Origin: a virus
Reading direction: 5' to 3' (one strand)
Length of the DNA: 64,000 nt
IMG/VR virus record: IMGVR_UViG_3300017969_000006
Location: 35,772 to 99,771 of that record
Shown here: piece after piece, positions 1 through 9,253 of the stretch
Numbering within the stretch: the first letter of the stretch is position 1
How the letters are laid out: every line of letters starts with the position of its first letter
Notes under the pieces: generated by a model
Databases searched by the model: none
Told to the model about the DNA's origin: nothing
Seen by the model: only the letters and a program-made list of their open reading frames with translations
Program-made: the position numbers and the translations under genes

Positions 1-934
1 TCACGTCATAAATGATATTGATTGTGCATGAAACTTCGATAGGTGTGTAGTTGTAAACCCCGATATAAAGTCCTGCAATTGACCGATTAGTCACATCTAA
101 TTGAATGTCGTAAAGTTCCGCATTAGTGAGCGTTCGATCGATTCCATAAACAAAAACTGACGCATATCCCGGTGCGTTAGGAGCAACAAAATCTAAACCA
201 CCACCTGCATCGCCGTTGGTTAGATCATAAACCTTGGCTTGGGAAACATTGGAATATTGCGTCACGATATGTGATCGCATTTGTTCAGTTGTTGCGAATG
301 ATGCTGACAAAGCCCGAATAGCCGTCGTGCATCTCGCCAAGTAGGTGATGTCTGTTTCGGCATTCGTTCCATTGGAAAAATCAGCGAGAGCACTAACATC
401 ACCAAGTTCAGGGATAACAGTTTGACAAACAAACTCCGCTCCTTCAGGAACCAAAGGATGAATTCCAGTCAGAGTCGAAAGCACTTCAACTTCAACATAA
501 TGCAGAGGATCTGTCTCCGTTTGATTTGCGCCTCTCAGAATTGCAATTGCATCAGTGTTTTCATAAGTGAACGATTGATCATCACCCGCAACACTGATTG
601 TGTAACTGAAGGTTGTTCCTGCTGGGATATAAACATCTACAAACTCGCCAGCAAACAAACGCAATGTGACAGAAGCCCTAGTGCCCTCATCGCGGTATAC
701 CCCAAGTATGCGGGCAACACCTTCCATAATTCTCGGCGGTAGGCGATTGATCGCTGCCGTATTTAGCGTTGTCATGTATGACATTGCTTGGAAAATTGCA
801 TCGTCAACCGTTCCTTGACGCAAGGTAAAATCAGGAAGAGTTAAGCGGGCAAGTTCGATTGCGCCAAAGTAAACGTCAACCGGATTAACATCGTAGGGAG
901 TGAGATCTACGTACTCCGAAAAATCTGATGGCAT
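1..934 (-). CDS. Baseplate J-like protein (partial, C-terminus off the window)
   Basis: The reading frame opens at the ATG on the complement of 932-934 (MPSDFSEYVDLTPYDV...) and runs open to base 1, giving about 311 residues without a stop. A good ribosome binding site (AGGAG) lies about 9 bases upstream. The N-terminal half, with its many helices and the stretch YLARCTTAIRALSA followed by a segment on joining VTQYSNVSQAKVYDL, resembles the baseplate J / gp47 family. Those proteins form the baseplate wedge periphery in contractile tails. It follows a gp25-like gene, spike and hub, the standard myovirus order. The gp25-like stop is only 3 bases upstream, so the two are probably translated together. 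The C-terminal part cannot be judged here. Confidence 0.78.
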   Translation of the reverse strand, partial: MPSDFSEYVDLTPYDVNPVDVYFGAIELARLTLPDFTLRQGTVDDAIFQAMSYMTTLNTAAINRLPPRIMEGVARILGVYRDEGTRASVTLRLFAGEFVDVYIPAGTTFSYTISVAGDDQSFTYENTDAIAILRGANQTETDPLHYVEVEVLSTLTGIHPLVPEGAEFVCQTVIPELGDVSALADFSNGTNAETDITYLARCTTAIRALSASFATTEQMRSHIVTQYSNVSQAKVYDLTNGDAGGGLDFVAPNAPGYASVFVYGIDRTLTNAELYDIQLDVTNRSIAGLYIGVYNYTPIEVSCTINIIYDV

Positions 935-937
935 ACG

Positions 938-1231
938 TCATCGTCTCCTGAACGAAAAGTTGACAATGTTTTCACCCTCGTCGTTGATTGCTGATTCAAC
1001 TGATTCAATTTCAACCTCAGGCACAAAACGTGAAGCGTGCAAGACAAATGCACCTTTTTCGACACCGTTAAATGTTGGATCCCAGATACCAAAATCGGGA
1101 GTCAAGGGGAGCGACTGTGGCTCCGTCAAGGTGCAAATAGACAACAACTGCTTGTAATAGTCGTCAGTACCATCGACATCTCTCACAAGGCCATTGGCAT
1201 CAAATTGTAAAGGGAACTTCATTGCGTCCAT
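938..1231 (-). CDS. gp25-like baseplate wedge protein
   Basis: A 97-residue protein read from the ATG at 1231 (MDAMKFPLQFDANGLV); a GTG nine bases earlier is the alternative start. GGTGG precedes the ATG by 5 bases. The pattern of an N-terminal loop, a helix (YYKQLLSICTLTE) and then LPLTPDFGIWDP matches the gp25/gpW-type wedge family, in which a T-x-x-G...P-x-F-G segment is conserved. Members of that family join the wedge to the sheath initiator. Length is normal for the family. It lies between the spike gene and the baseplate J-like gene, as in T4-like and P2-like baseplates. No lysozyme activity is implied. Confidence 0.72.
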   Translation of the reverse strand: MDAMKFPLQFDANGLVRDVDGTDDYYKQLLSICTLTEPQSLPLTPDFGIWDPTFNGVEKGAFVLHASRFVPEVEIESVESAINDEGENIVNFSFRRR

Positions 1232-1253
1232 AATTACCACCGTAACAATTCTA

Positions 1254-1670
1254 TCAATGATAACCCTGAAGGGTGCTTACCTGCGATTGAAGGGTACTTA
1301 CCTGCGATTGCAGGGTGCTTACCTGCGACTGAAGGGTGCTTACCTGCGACTCCAGAGCGTCTATTCGATTATCCAGCGATGCAGCGTAGGTTTGCAGTGC
1401 AAATACGTCATACGACCTATCCAACGCGCCAATTACAACAAGATTGTTTTTATTATGGTCAATAAACGCGCAAAGGACCCGCTCATTGACCTTCAGTGGT
1501 TGCTTCGGTGTAGAAAACACAACCGAACAATCCGTGATAGTGATACCAAGCATGGGAACCTTAACTGCGACACGACGCGTAGATCCGACATGCGTGACAG
1601 TGCCGATATAAATACCGCCACCCGGTTCCGGATGGGAGGCACCACTAGCAGCAGAAACAAAACCAGCCAT
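1254..1670 (-). CDS. Baseplate spike / gpV-like OB-fold protein with heptad-repeat tail
   Basis: 138 residues. Residues ~15-95 form a beta-rich stretch (GGGIYIGTVTHVG, RVAVKVPMLG, NERVLCAFID, NNLVVIGALD) like the OB-fold of gpV/gp5/gp45 spike proteins, which cap the tail hub and initiate membrane penetration. The C-terminus is a run of four near-identical heptads (SQVSTLQ) after LDNRIDALE, with hydrophobic residues at a/d spacing. This suggests a parallel, probably trimeric, coiled coil. The heptads come from a 21-bp tandem DNA repeat. The ATG overlaps the stop of the hub gene. I see no beta-helix or zinc-tipped PAAR part, so the tip may be another protein. Confidence 0.7.
   Translation of the reverse strand: MAGFVSAASGASHPEPGGGIYIGTVTHVGSTRRVAVKVPMLGITITDCSVVFSTPKQPLKVNERVLCAFIDHNKNNLVVIGALDRSYDVFALQTYAASLDNRIDALESQVSTLQSQVSTLQSQVSTLQSQVSTLQGYH
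1268..1351 (-). repeat. 21-bp tandem repeat, four copies, coding for SQVSTLQ heptads
   Basis: Four head-to-tail copies at 1268-1288, 1289-1309, 1310-1330 and 1331-1351, differing at only a few bases. The unit length is a multiple of 3 and of 7 codons, so copy number can change without breaking the frame. It would add or remove one coiled-coil heptad per step in the spike protein. Confidence 0.9.
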
Positions 1671-2761
1671 CAGTTTCCAAACCTTTCCATGTAATCAAAC
1701 ACGGACTCGAATTTCTGTCCAACAGCAAGTTGATTAATTTCTTTATCTTCACGCTCTGGTGAGCGAAATTCGATACTGACCGGGTCATTACCCAAATGCG
1801 AGTAACTCACATTACTAATAATATACGGCCCCTGCATTGTCGGATAATTTGTCACATGCACCGTCATTCCAGCACGCAATTTTGACCCAGAAGACCGTTC
1901 CAACTCAGCAGAACCTTGCACGGCAAGAGGGTCGTTGTCTGAGCGGCGAAGACTTGGCATTGAAACAAGTTTGAATGTGTCATCCGACCTGCTTGGATAA
2001 CGGATGGGGCAAACATTCATTTCCGTAGCATTTTGCATATAGGGAATAACTTCCTCTTTTGGAATATTTTGGAAGTCTGAACCCCATCTACCCAGTAAAT
2101 ATTTTTGAGAACAGAAAAACAAAACGCCTTCCGACTCAAACACGACAAACTTCGCATCAGAGGCCAGTCGCGAAAGAACATCCCAAGTCGAGTCAGCGGC
2201 ACGATCGTTAGTTGCCTTATTTATCTTTTGTGTTTTTGAAGTAGATTCTGCAACGCAATCAAGACCATAATCATGGGCAACGTTAATAACCCAGTTGTGT
2301 CCGGTTCCCTTGATGCTTGAAGGATTTTTGTCACGGCGCATCTGCTGTACAGCCTTGTTTCTCAATTCCAGCGTCCATACTGGTTCGCTTGCCGGGCCGG
2401 AAGCACAAGCAGCAGAAGCAATTTCGAGTGACATGAATTGATGTGCGGCGAGCGTTTCTGCCGCTCCGACACCGTAACCATCCATAAGTTTGAGATCTGT
2501 GAGTGTGGATGTTTTAAAATAGACATCGCGACCAATAGCAAAATAGTTCGCTCGAGCAAGTTCGAAATTTGGGTCGTGAACACGAACAGTGAGTTGTGTC
2601 GCGAGATCGATTCCCATTTCAACTTGAATGTCGAGAATCGCATCCCGAATATCGCTTTTACCATCTATCAGTGTTGGGTCATCCCAAACAAGGTCGGTTC
2701 GTCGGTCGACGAACTCGGCAGTACCACTAGACGTCCAATAATCGCTGTAAACATCACTCAT
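1670..2761 (-). CDS. Tail hub protein (late control gpD / gp27-like)
   Basis: 363 residues. The N-terminal DIRDAILDIQVEMGID...LTVRVHDPNFELARA is typical of hub proteins: a helix, then a strand giving the definition of derivative directions. The middle segment (DRAADSTWDVLSRLASDAKFVVFESEGVLFF) is the cell-wall-side domain seen in gpD/gp27 relatives. The C-terminal LRAGMTVHVTNYPTMQGPYIISNVSYSH is the beta domain that carries the spike. It sits directly before the OB-fold spike gene, overlapping it, and after another baseplate protein (ATGA overlap at 2758-2761). Role: trimeric hub at the tail tip through which DNA passes. Confidence 0.72.
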   Translation of the reverse strand: MSDVYSDYWTSSGTAEFVDRRTDLVWDDPTLIDGKSDIRDAILDIQVEMGIDLATQLTVRVHDPNFELARANYFAIGRDVYFKTSTLTDLKLMDGYGVGAAETLAAHQFMSLEIASAACASGPASEPVWTLELRNKAVQQMRRDKNPSSIKGTGHNWVINVAHDYGLDCVAESTSKTQKINKATNDRAADSTWDVLSRLASDAKFVVFESEGVLFFCSQKYLLGRWGSDFQNIPKEEVIPYMQNATEMNVCPIRYPSRSDDTFKLVSMPSLRRSDNDPLAVQGSAELERSSGSKLRAGMTVHVTNYPTMQGPYIISNVSYSHLGNDPVSIEFRSPEREDKEINQLAVGQKFESVFDYMERFGN

Positions 2762-4308
2762 ACCGGAGTAGCCAGACCGCTAATCAAATTTACATCAAAA
2801 TTCTTCCCTGCTCCATCAACACCGGAACTGAACAACGGAGCAGAGCCTTGGTCGCTGCTGGTGGGTTTCTTGATTGCCGGCACAGGAATAGAGAACTTCG
2901 GCATTGAAAATTTTACAACTGTCAATTTTTCGATCGGGATTTCCCTTAACGTCAAACGAATTGTTGCCGCTGTGATTTCGCGACTTTGAGAATTCATTGA
3001 CCGCCGCAGTGATGTCACCTGCATGTCGGTAATAACGAACTCCATCGGCTTCCCCGTCTCGGCAGCACGTTTCAACTGGATACGGAACATGTCATCCAAG
3101 TTAAACACTGAAACAGGGGCACGTCGTTGCGACATGCGACGCAATGTATCGATGCGTGCTTGAACACTATTGAAGATGCCATCAGGCACAGTGGCACCGC
3201 CTTGTTCAACTCGATCCTCAGCGACTGTAAATTCCATTTCGGCTTGCATGAGGCTCCAGCCAGCCCATTCAACAAGTGGATAGTTCCCCTGACGATCAAT
3301 ATCCACCCATTCTGAACCCAGACCAGAATAACTAATAGTATTCGGAACATAAGGGAAGTAGAAAATATCTTGACGCGACTCTGAACGTTTCCCACCCGAA
3401 ACCGTAGTGTCGGTAACGTATTCAGTGTAAGTCTGAATAATTTGGGGTCGTAGATCCGGCGCTTTGTCGGGGGGAGCAGAGTAACCAAAAGGCGCTTTAA
3501 TAGTCACTTTTCTCGTAGCGGGCGTAGGCGCAATGGCATCCCGTGCAGGACTATTCGATGGACCAGTCTGCCTAGAACCCGAAGGACTACTCGCGTTGCC
3601 GCTCTGACGTTTTACTGACTCGCCAGTAATCGACTGAGACGGGTCAAAATACCAACGAATATACGCATCTGTATATCCAGCGTTCTTCAATGCTTCTTCC
3701 GCTTTACCCTTCAAAGACGCAATTGCGCCATGTAGCGCATAACTGCTAGAGAAATCCGACGATTCAAGAGAACTGATTTGTCGGCGCACACCGTTTGTAA
3801 TACGATCCATTTCAGAACGCGTGTTACTAAGTTGATCAGACAGACGATCATCAGATGAAGTTGCTATCGCATACGGGGTCATGCTTGGAGACGAAAGATT
3901 CGCACCATTTGAAGTTGTTGACGAAGCGTACGCCTGTTCTCTCTGAACTTGAGCAATCCATGCATCTTTTTGAAACGTCGTTTTGACCTTATATTGCGGG
4001 TTGTATCCGTAGATTTTTGAACCAACCTTGTAATGAGACGCAGACGAGCCCGCTGGCCAAACCCATTTAGCGTAGGTTTTAGTGTAATTACTAATGCTGT
4101 ACGGGTTATCAGGGTGTCCGGGCCCTAAAGTTTTCGTGTACGTTTCACTCTTCGCTTTGCCCCACAGGCGTTGAACGTAATAGGTGTTTCCGACTTTCTG
4201 TAAACCCCAGTAAGATTCAACCCGATACATAGTGTCTTGGTAACACAACGTGCCGGTTTCGTTCCGAACCGTATAAGCAATATTTACAGGCCAGTTTTCG
4301 CCACTCAT
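2758..4308 (-). CDS. Baseplate/tail adaptor protein (gp53/XkdP-position)
   Basis: 516 residues, probably two halves. Residues 1-~120 are rich in Tyr and Trp and have no family I recognise. A Ser/Pro-rich linker is seen around 230-270. The C-terminal half (from GYSAPPDKAPDLRP) has strands and helices such as YFPYVPNTISYSGLG and a closing LRRSMNSQSREITAATIRL segment. These resemble the baseplate-tube adaptor proteins that sit between tape measure and hub in contractile-tail clusters. I do not see a convincing LysM repeat. Gene order (tape measure, this, hub) supports the role more than sequence does. It overlaps both neighbours by 4 bases. Confidence 0.55.
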   Translation of the reverse strand: MSGENWPVNIAYTVRNETGTLCYQDTMYRVESYWGLQKVGNTYYVQRLWGKAKSETYTKTLGPGHPDNPYSISNYTKTYAKWVWPAGSSASHYKVGSKIYGYNPQYKVKTTFQKDAWIAQVQREQAYASSTTSNGANLSSPSMTPYAIATSSDDRLSDQLSNTRSEMDRITNGVRRQISSLESSDFSSSYALHGAIASLKGKAEEALKNAGYTDAYIRWYFDPSQSITGESVKRQSGNASSPSGSRQTGPSNSPARDAIAPTPATRKVTIKAPFGYSAPPDKAPDLRPQIIQTYTEYVTDTTVSGGKRSESRQDIFYFPYVPNTISYSGLGSEWVDIDRQGNYPLVEWAGWSLMQAEMEFTVAEDRVEQGGATVPDGIFNSVQARIDTLRRMSQRRAPVSVFNLDDMFRIQLKRAAETGKPMEFVITDMQVTSLRRSMNSQSREITAATIRLTLREIPIEKLTVVKFSMPKFSIPVPAIKKPTSSDQGSAPLFSSGVDGAGKNFDVNLISGLATPV

Positions 4309-7300
4309 CGCCGCTCCCTATCAGACTGCTCGCGTGCTTTAATTCGAGACATCACAGTGTCAGCAATAAGTTGCGGATCTGCTCCAGAACCATTCACGTT
4401 AATCGTGTAGTTGTACGTCATATTTCCAGCAGTAGACCCCATGGTGGCCGGCGAGGAAGAGTCACCGGTGTTCGGTACCGCATGCAAATGACGAGAACCA
4501 GCGGAACCATGGAACTCCGCAAAACCGCCGCCGTTTTCAATCATTTGTTTGTACTGACCGAGGTTGTCTCCGATCAGGTCGAGAGCACCGCCCTTAATGT
4601 GGTCAGAACTTGGGCTTCCGAGATTGAAATTGCGCCAACCAGATGTCACAATTTGTTTGCCGTTAATCATCGATGACAGCGAACGGTGTGCCGCCATGGT
4701 GCGACCAAATCGTCCAGAAGCAGTGTCACCCCTCGGCGAGGAAGTATCCGAAGAACCTCCTGTGCTTGGAGGTGTCGTCGTCGTCGGGTCTGTCTCAATA
4801 CCCAAGTCGGCGAGAGCATCATTCATCGCTTTCGTCAACCTACCCAACTGCGAAATGAATTCATCAGTCTGACCTTCAAGGCTCTTGCCCGTATCCTCAA
4901 TCTCGTTAATCATGATGTCAAGACCATACGATTTGAGAATGGCTTCAATTTCAGACTGCGACTTACCCTCAAAAATGTCGCCCGTGATACCCTCAGCCAA
5001 TCTTCGAACACCAGCCGATCCCAAAGCCGAATAGCGGCCTTCAAAGTTGGTTCCTTGAGCAACGGAGAATCCTGCATTTCTCAATACGCTCTGAATTTGC
5101 TCGGTAACCATACTGTTATCAGCAATACTTCCTGTACCAATGGTATCGAGGAACTGAGCAATAGGCCCAAAACTGCGAAGAGCACCCTCCATTCCCTCCA
5201 GAGTTCTGCCTTGACCAAACGCTGCGCCGCCACGACCAAACTGTCTCGTGAACTCCTGATTGGCACGGAAAACGTCGCCGCCATACAACGACACCAACGA
5301 GTCGTAAATCGCTGTGAGTTGCTCTCCGATATCTGCTGATGTGAGAGAGCCCTCGGAATTCATCTCAACCAGAGCGCGAGCCGCCTCGTCCATAATCAAC
5401 GGTGCGTTCTCTGCCTCAATTGACTTATTTAGTTGCGCAAAAACATCGGACGCTTCGTCAGCCATAGCGCCTTGCAACTGCTGATATGACTGAATCATGT
5501 TTTGCGTCAAGGAAGCAATCATGTCCGACGTTTTCGCTGTAGCGTCATACAGATTGGTACCAGTTTCATGAGCGAGACTAATAATTTGGTCTTCAGTCAT
5601 ATGAAGCGCATCTCGCAGACCGCTCATCCGGTCGTTATATGTTGAATCTGCGAAATCAATCGCATCAACAAATGCCTCAACCTGCGGAGTCAGTTTTTCT
5701 AACGCCTCTTTAGGTTTTTCCATCATCTCGGCTAATTGTTCCGTCGAGATTTCAAGACCAAGCGCTCGACGGTTATCGTAAATATTTTGGATTTGCTCTT
5801 TTCGATATGCGTCATCTATATTGGCACCACGACGATTCAAGAGAAGACCCATGCCGGCTGCTCCAAGGGGGCCACCCAGCAGATAACCGCCACCCATCAG
5901 AGCCGCACCTTTTAAGCCCCCGACGCCACCCATGCTCTTTCGATTCGGGTCACCCTTAATAGCCTGTCGTGAACTGGCAGCAACCTTTCGCAACTCATCA
6001 ACATTGAAGACCGAACCAAGATTGCCACTCACCGCAGCAAGTTCTTTAGCCGTTGAACCCTTCAAACCCGCGAGTGCCTCAGAGAACATCGACGATCCGA
6101 TTTCCTCACCGGCTTCCCGTGCCGCATCTTTCTTCGCATTGTTTTTATTCCAAAACGACTTGACGCCACCCACAACACCACCGGCAATGGCACCAATAAT
6201 CGCTCCATGAATACCGAACTGTGCGCCCATCGCGGCACCACCGGCGGCACCACCCAAAGTTCCGACAACAGAATTCTCTGCCGTAAGAGCAGTTCCCAAA
6301 CCGGCGACACCGAGACCCATCAACGGATTAAATCCAGCAACCATCGAACCCAACGCCATTGCACCCTGAGTTTCCTCAGGCATAAATTGGCTCGCAATAC
6401 CTAAGCCAGCCATGGTACCCATGCGGGCCGTGCCGGAATTATTGAAACGACCCACGCCCTCCATGAAACGCTGCCTCGTCGGAGTTCCCGTTCGCCACGA
6501 ACGTGGACCATACTGGCCGGAGAAACGTTGCAGGGCGCTCGGCCCAGCCCATACTGGGCTTCCAGCCATGTACCCGCTCGCACCCGGAGTACCAAGGCCA
6601 CGATTGTATTGCTGTGCGGCACGCAACCCCGACATACCGCCGTTGCGGTACGCGCTATAGAGGCTTTGACGCTGAGCCGCTGTCCCTGCAACAGGAGGAG
6701 GCAACATTCCCCCGCTCGTTTGGCTACGCATCCCGTTTGCCGGACCCGGATACAACTGTCCGCCAGCAGTACCACCGGTAACATTAACAACACCAGCATT
6801 AACATTCATGGTCCCAGTGTTCTTCGGGACAAAACCACCTTTGGTGTTTTTCATGGAACGGAACATGATGCCCGCACCCATCAGCAACCCGAACGCACCG
6901 AAACCATCACCCATGCCACCGAAAATGCTGGCAGATGCTTTGAAAACCTGACCAAGTGCACTGACGATCTGTTTTACGCCCTCAAGGATTTTATTGACAA
7001 ACGGAAGTGCTTTGAAGAACAACTCACGTGACACATCCATGATTTCGCCGAACTTGGCGAGGATTGCCCCAACCTTGGTGCCAAATTCTTCAAGGTTTTC
7101 CCTATTGTCTTGAATCATCTCATTGAGAGATCCGAACCCTTCACGGAATCTATCAATGACAGGCATAAAGATGTTTTTCAACATCTGCTCTAAAACTCGT
7201 GCGCCTTCAATTAACGGCCGGAGCGACTCCTTAATATTATTCCAGCCTTTAGTAAACCTTTCCCAACGGTCAGCCATCCGTTGCATCATTCCGGTTGCTC

Positions 7301-8453
7301 GAGGCAAGTAGTCGCGAATCAACATGACAAAAATGTCGGAAAGTTTCTCGGCGAAACCACCCACACTGTCAATAAATGGTCCGTTGCCGAAACGGATCAA
7401 TTCGCCTTGGACTCTACGGAATGCGTTCTCGAAAGTATTAAGAACTTCTCGGGTGACTTCCTTCAGGGGTTTCAAAAACTGTTGACCGAAGTCAGCGAAG
7501 TTATTTTGGATCTCAGTGAAACCACCCTTAAGCACACTAACCAACGTGCTATTCACAGCCCCAAACTGGCCTTCAACACCGCCAAGAACAGCAAGGTTTC
7601 CTGAAAGAATTGCCTCTTTCAATTCTTCAGCCGTATTGATGCCCTGCTTTTTCGCTTCCTCCATGGCTTTTTTCATCTCAGGCCCGAGCGCTTCAGCCGC
7701 TTTAGTAATTTCACCAAACGACTTCTTCGGATCCTGCAACAAACCAATAAACTCGCCGGCGGCTTTTACGCCTTGCTCGAGTGGCTGGCCAGCAGAAGCA
7801 AAATCCATCAAACCTTTAAGGAGATTTTGTGATCCACGAGTGAAGGTGGAATTCTTAGACACCGCAGCATATGCGGCATTCAAATTCTTCAGACCAACAG
7901 AAGCAAGTGCGGTATCGGTATGCAAGCCGCGCATCACGACTCGTACCTGATTCAGGTTGCTACCGAACTCACCAAACCCTGAATTGCGTCCCTTGTAGGC
8001 ATGCATTGCTGCTGTTTGTTCACGCATGGCGGCAGCAACGGCAGCAATTGCGACAGCGGCAGCAGCGGCACCGGCGGCAACAACATTAAGCATTGCATGA
8101 TACGCCCTACCTAACAGGTTGCCAGCCTTAAAAAGGGCATGAACGCCAATCATTGCAGCACCCATCAGCGCAAATTCGGCGACTGTTGCTTTCAACATGA
8201 GGCCCAGTCCCTTAAGGGAGACCTTGCCAAACATCGCAACCATTTTGTCTACGGAGTCAAAATGTCTCTTCCACGATTTGGTGATGTTCGTGAGCCGCTT
8301 ATTTACAGCGTCGTTGTAACCCTTGGAAAAAGCATTCAACTTAGCCTGAGTTGCTGTGGCAGCAGCACCGATCTGAAGAAGACCATTACGAACTTTTCGG
8401 AGTTGGCGTTCCCCAATTGCCCCAATTTTAATTCGTAGTGATGCTTGTTCCAT
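4305..8453 (-). CDS. Tape measure protein with C-terminal M15-like peptidase domain
   Basis: 1382 residues. It sets tail length and passes into the cell on ejection. The N-terminal ~130 residues are basic and then Ala-rich (AAGAAAAAVAIAAVAAAM, a probable hydrophobic segment). The middle holds long helical stretches (380-540), a Gly/Ala/Met-rich hydrophobic part (~715-780, glycine-zipper-like) and a second Gly/Leu-rich stretch (~860-890). Near the C-terminus, residues ~1282-1324 carry HxxGxAxD (in SDHIKGGALDLI) and HLH. This is the zinc-ligand pattern of M15 D,D-peptidases and would suit cell-wall cleavage during injection. The last 30 residues (NYTINVNGSGADPQLIADTV) are typical of tape measure ends. 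It follows the chaperone pair. Confidence 0.88.
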   Translation of the reverse strand: MEQASLRIKIGAIGERQLRKVRNGLLQIGAAATATQAKLNAFSKGYNDAVNKRLTNITKSWKRHFDSVDKMVAMFGKVSLKGLGLMLKATVAEFALMGAAMIGVHALFKAGNLLGRAYHAMLNVVAAGAAAAAVAIAAVAAAMREQTAAMHAYKGRNSGFGEFGSNLNQVRVVMRGLHTDTALASVGLKNLNAAYAAVSKNSTFTRGSQNLLKGLMDFASAGQPLEQGVKAAGEFIGLLQDPKKSFGEITKAAEALGPEMKKAMEEAKKQGINTAEELKEAILSGNLAVLGGVEGQFGAVNSTLVSVLKGGFTEIQNNFADFGQQFLKPLKEVTREVLNTFENAFRRVQGELIRFGNGPFIDSVGGFAEKLSDIFVMLIRDYLPRATGMMQRMADRWERFTKGWNNIKESLRPLIEGARVLEQMLKNIFMPVIDRFREGFGSLNEMIQDNRENLEEFGTKVGAILAKFGEIMDVSRELFFKALPFVNKILEGVKQIVSALGQVFKASASIFGGMGDGFGAFGLLMGAGIMFRSMKNTKGGFVPKNTGTMNVNAGVVNVTGGTAGGQLYPGPANGMRSQTSGGMLPPPVAGTAAQRQSLYSAYRNGGMSGLRAAQQYNRGLGTPGASGYMAGSPVWAGPSALQRFSGQYGPRSWRTGTPTRQRFMEGVGRFNNSGTARMGTMAGLGIASQFMPEETQGAMALGSMVAGFNPLMGLGVAGLGTALTAENSVVGTLGGAAGGAAMGAQFGIHGAIIGAIAGGVVGGVKSFWNKNNAKKDAAREAGEEIGSSMFSEALAGLKGSTAKELAAVSGNLGSVFNVDELRKVAASSRQAIKGDPNRKSMGGVGGLKGAALMGGGYLLGGPLGAAGMGLLLNRRGANIDDAYRKEQIQNIYDNRRALGLEISTEQLAEMMEKPKEALEKLTPQVEAFVDAIDFADSTYNDRMSGLRDALHMTEDQIISLAHETGTNLYDATAKTSDMIASLTQNMIQSYQQLQGAMADEASDVFAQLNKSIEAENAPLIMDEAARALVEMNSEGSLTSADIGEQLTAIYDSLVSLYGGDVFRANQEFTRQFGRGGAAFGQGRTLEGMEGALRSFGPIAQFLDTIGTGSIADNSMVTEQIQSVLRNAGFSVAQGTNFEGRYSALGSAGVRRLAEGITGDIFEGKSQSEIEAILKSYGLDIMINEIEDTGKSLEGQTDEFISQLGRLTKAMNDALADLGIETDPTTTTPPSTGGSSDTSSPRGDTASGRFGRTMAAHRSLSSMINGKQIVTSGWRNFNLGSPSSDHIKGGALDLIGDNLGQYKQMIENGGGFAEFHGSAGSRHLHAVPNTGDSSSPATMGSTAGNMTYNYTINVNGSGADPQLIADTVMSRIKAREQSDRERR

Positions 8454-8471
8454 TGGGCTGAACCCCTACAA

Positions 8472-8671
8472 CTAAGACCGATTTTGTCGTGCTTTTCGCT
8501 CCTGTTCCTCACGGTCGCGCTCTATAACTTTAGCACAGGCCATAAGTAGTACCCATTCGTCATCGTCAAGGGCGAGCAAATCCAAAGGATTTGTTCCCCA
8601 TAACTCTCCTAGTCGAGCCGAAGAAATCACATAGGAATCTTCGGTTAATTCATCTAGGAGTCCTTCGTAGG
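8472..8671 (-). CDS. Tape-measure chaperone extension, reached by -1 frameshift
   Basis: A 65-codon open frame (YEGLLDELTEDSYVISSARL... ending KARQNRS) lies one base back from the end of the 173-residue chaperone and stops 18 bases before the tape measure gene. It has no ATG with an open frame behind it; the only start is a GTG deep inside. Its Glu/Arg-rich helical end is typical of the T part of G/GT chaperone pairs. Those pairs nearly always use a frameshift before the tape measure. No canonical slippery heptamer is visible. The best single-tRNA slip is CCT to CCC (8669-8672). Confidence 0.62.
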
Positions 8672-9175
8672 GTCCACAGCATCTACGGTCTCCCCATATC
8701 CAGCGGCCTCAAGGATAGCGAGTGCCGCAGCCTCTACGTGGGGATCAGTGTGGAAAAAAGCCATAACGGCGTCTGGTACAGGACGGGTACAGTCCGTAGA
8801 TGCAAGTATATCAGCGGAGGCAAAGTTGAGTGGGAAGCCATTCTCATCGAATACTTCTTCCTCATCCATTTCAATGCCGATAGTCGTGTGCCCGACCACG
8901 TAAGCAGCAAACTTGGTTGGGTCCATTCCGTTACGAGTGTCCTCGCCAGCGTTGCGACGCCAAGCCTTCATCTGCTTCTGCGTGATGTTCGGACTGATCT
9001 TCAGGGCAACACCCGGACGATCAGGAACTTCCAAGATGACTTCAGGTCGCGTTACCTTCGCTGAAATCTTCTCTTTCAACCTGTCGAGAGGTGATTCAAC
9101 CTTGCTTGAGCCAGCCGCCTTTGCCGGAGCCGGATCATCAGGGGTGTCGTTGTCAATATACAGTGAGTCGCTCAT
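8654..9175 (-). CDS. Tape measure chaperone (gpG-like)
   Basis: 173 residues, acidic. A low-complexity N-terminus (residues 1-25, Asp/Pro/Ala-rich) is followed by a core with VTRPEVILEVPDRPGVALKI and ITQKQMKAWRRNAGE. The position between tube and tape measure is that of tail assembly chaperones, which keep the tape measure soluble during tail building. A second frame overlapping its 3' end (8472-8671) would give the longer GT-type product. It is separated from the tube gene by 112 bases that hold a strong hairpin. Confidence 0.72.
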   Translation of the reverse strand: MSDSLYIDNDTPDDPAPAKAAGSSKVESPLDRLKEKISAKVTRPEVILEVPDRPGVALKISPNITQKQMKAWRRNAGEDTRNGMDPTKFAAYVVGHTTIGIEMDEEEVFDENGFPLNFASADILASTDCTRPVPDAVMAFFHTDPHVEAAALAILEAAGYGETVDAVDPTKDS

Positions 9176-9224
9176 GGTTCGTCAACCTAGCACAGTCAGC
9201 GCGATTTTGGCGCAACAATGCAAC

Positions 9225-9253
9225 GCGGCCCACCCCATTTCGGGATGAGCCGC
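9225..9253 (-). terminator. Strong RNA hairpin between tube and chaperone genes
   Basis: On the minus strand the RNA folds into a 12-bp stem: arm 9253-9242, 5-nt loop GAAAU, arm 9236-9225. It has two G-U pairs that exist only in the minus-strand transcript (the plus strand would have C-A mismatches). No U-run follows, so it may be a partial terminator, an RNA stabiliser or a processing site. Placing it after the tube gene would let sheath and tube be made in excess over the tape measure. Confidence 0.6.

Noticed and set aside
1262-1360. CRISPR-like short repeats
   Set aside because: The units are adjacent with no spacers, are 21 bp and code in frame for heptads. This is a coding tandem repeat.
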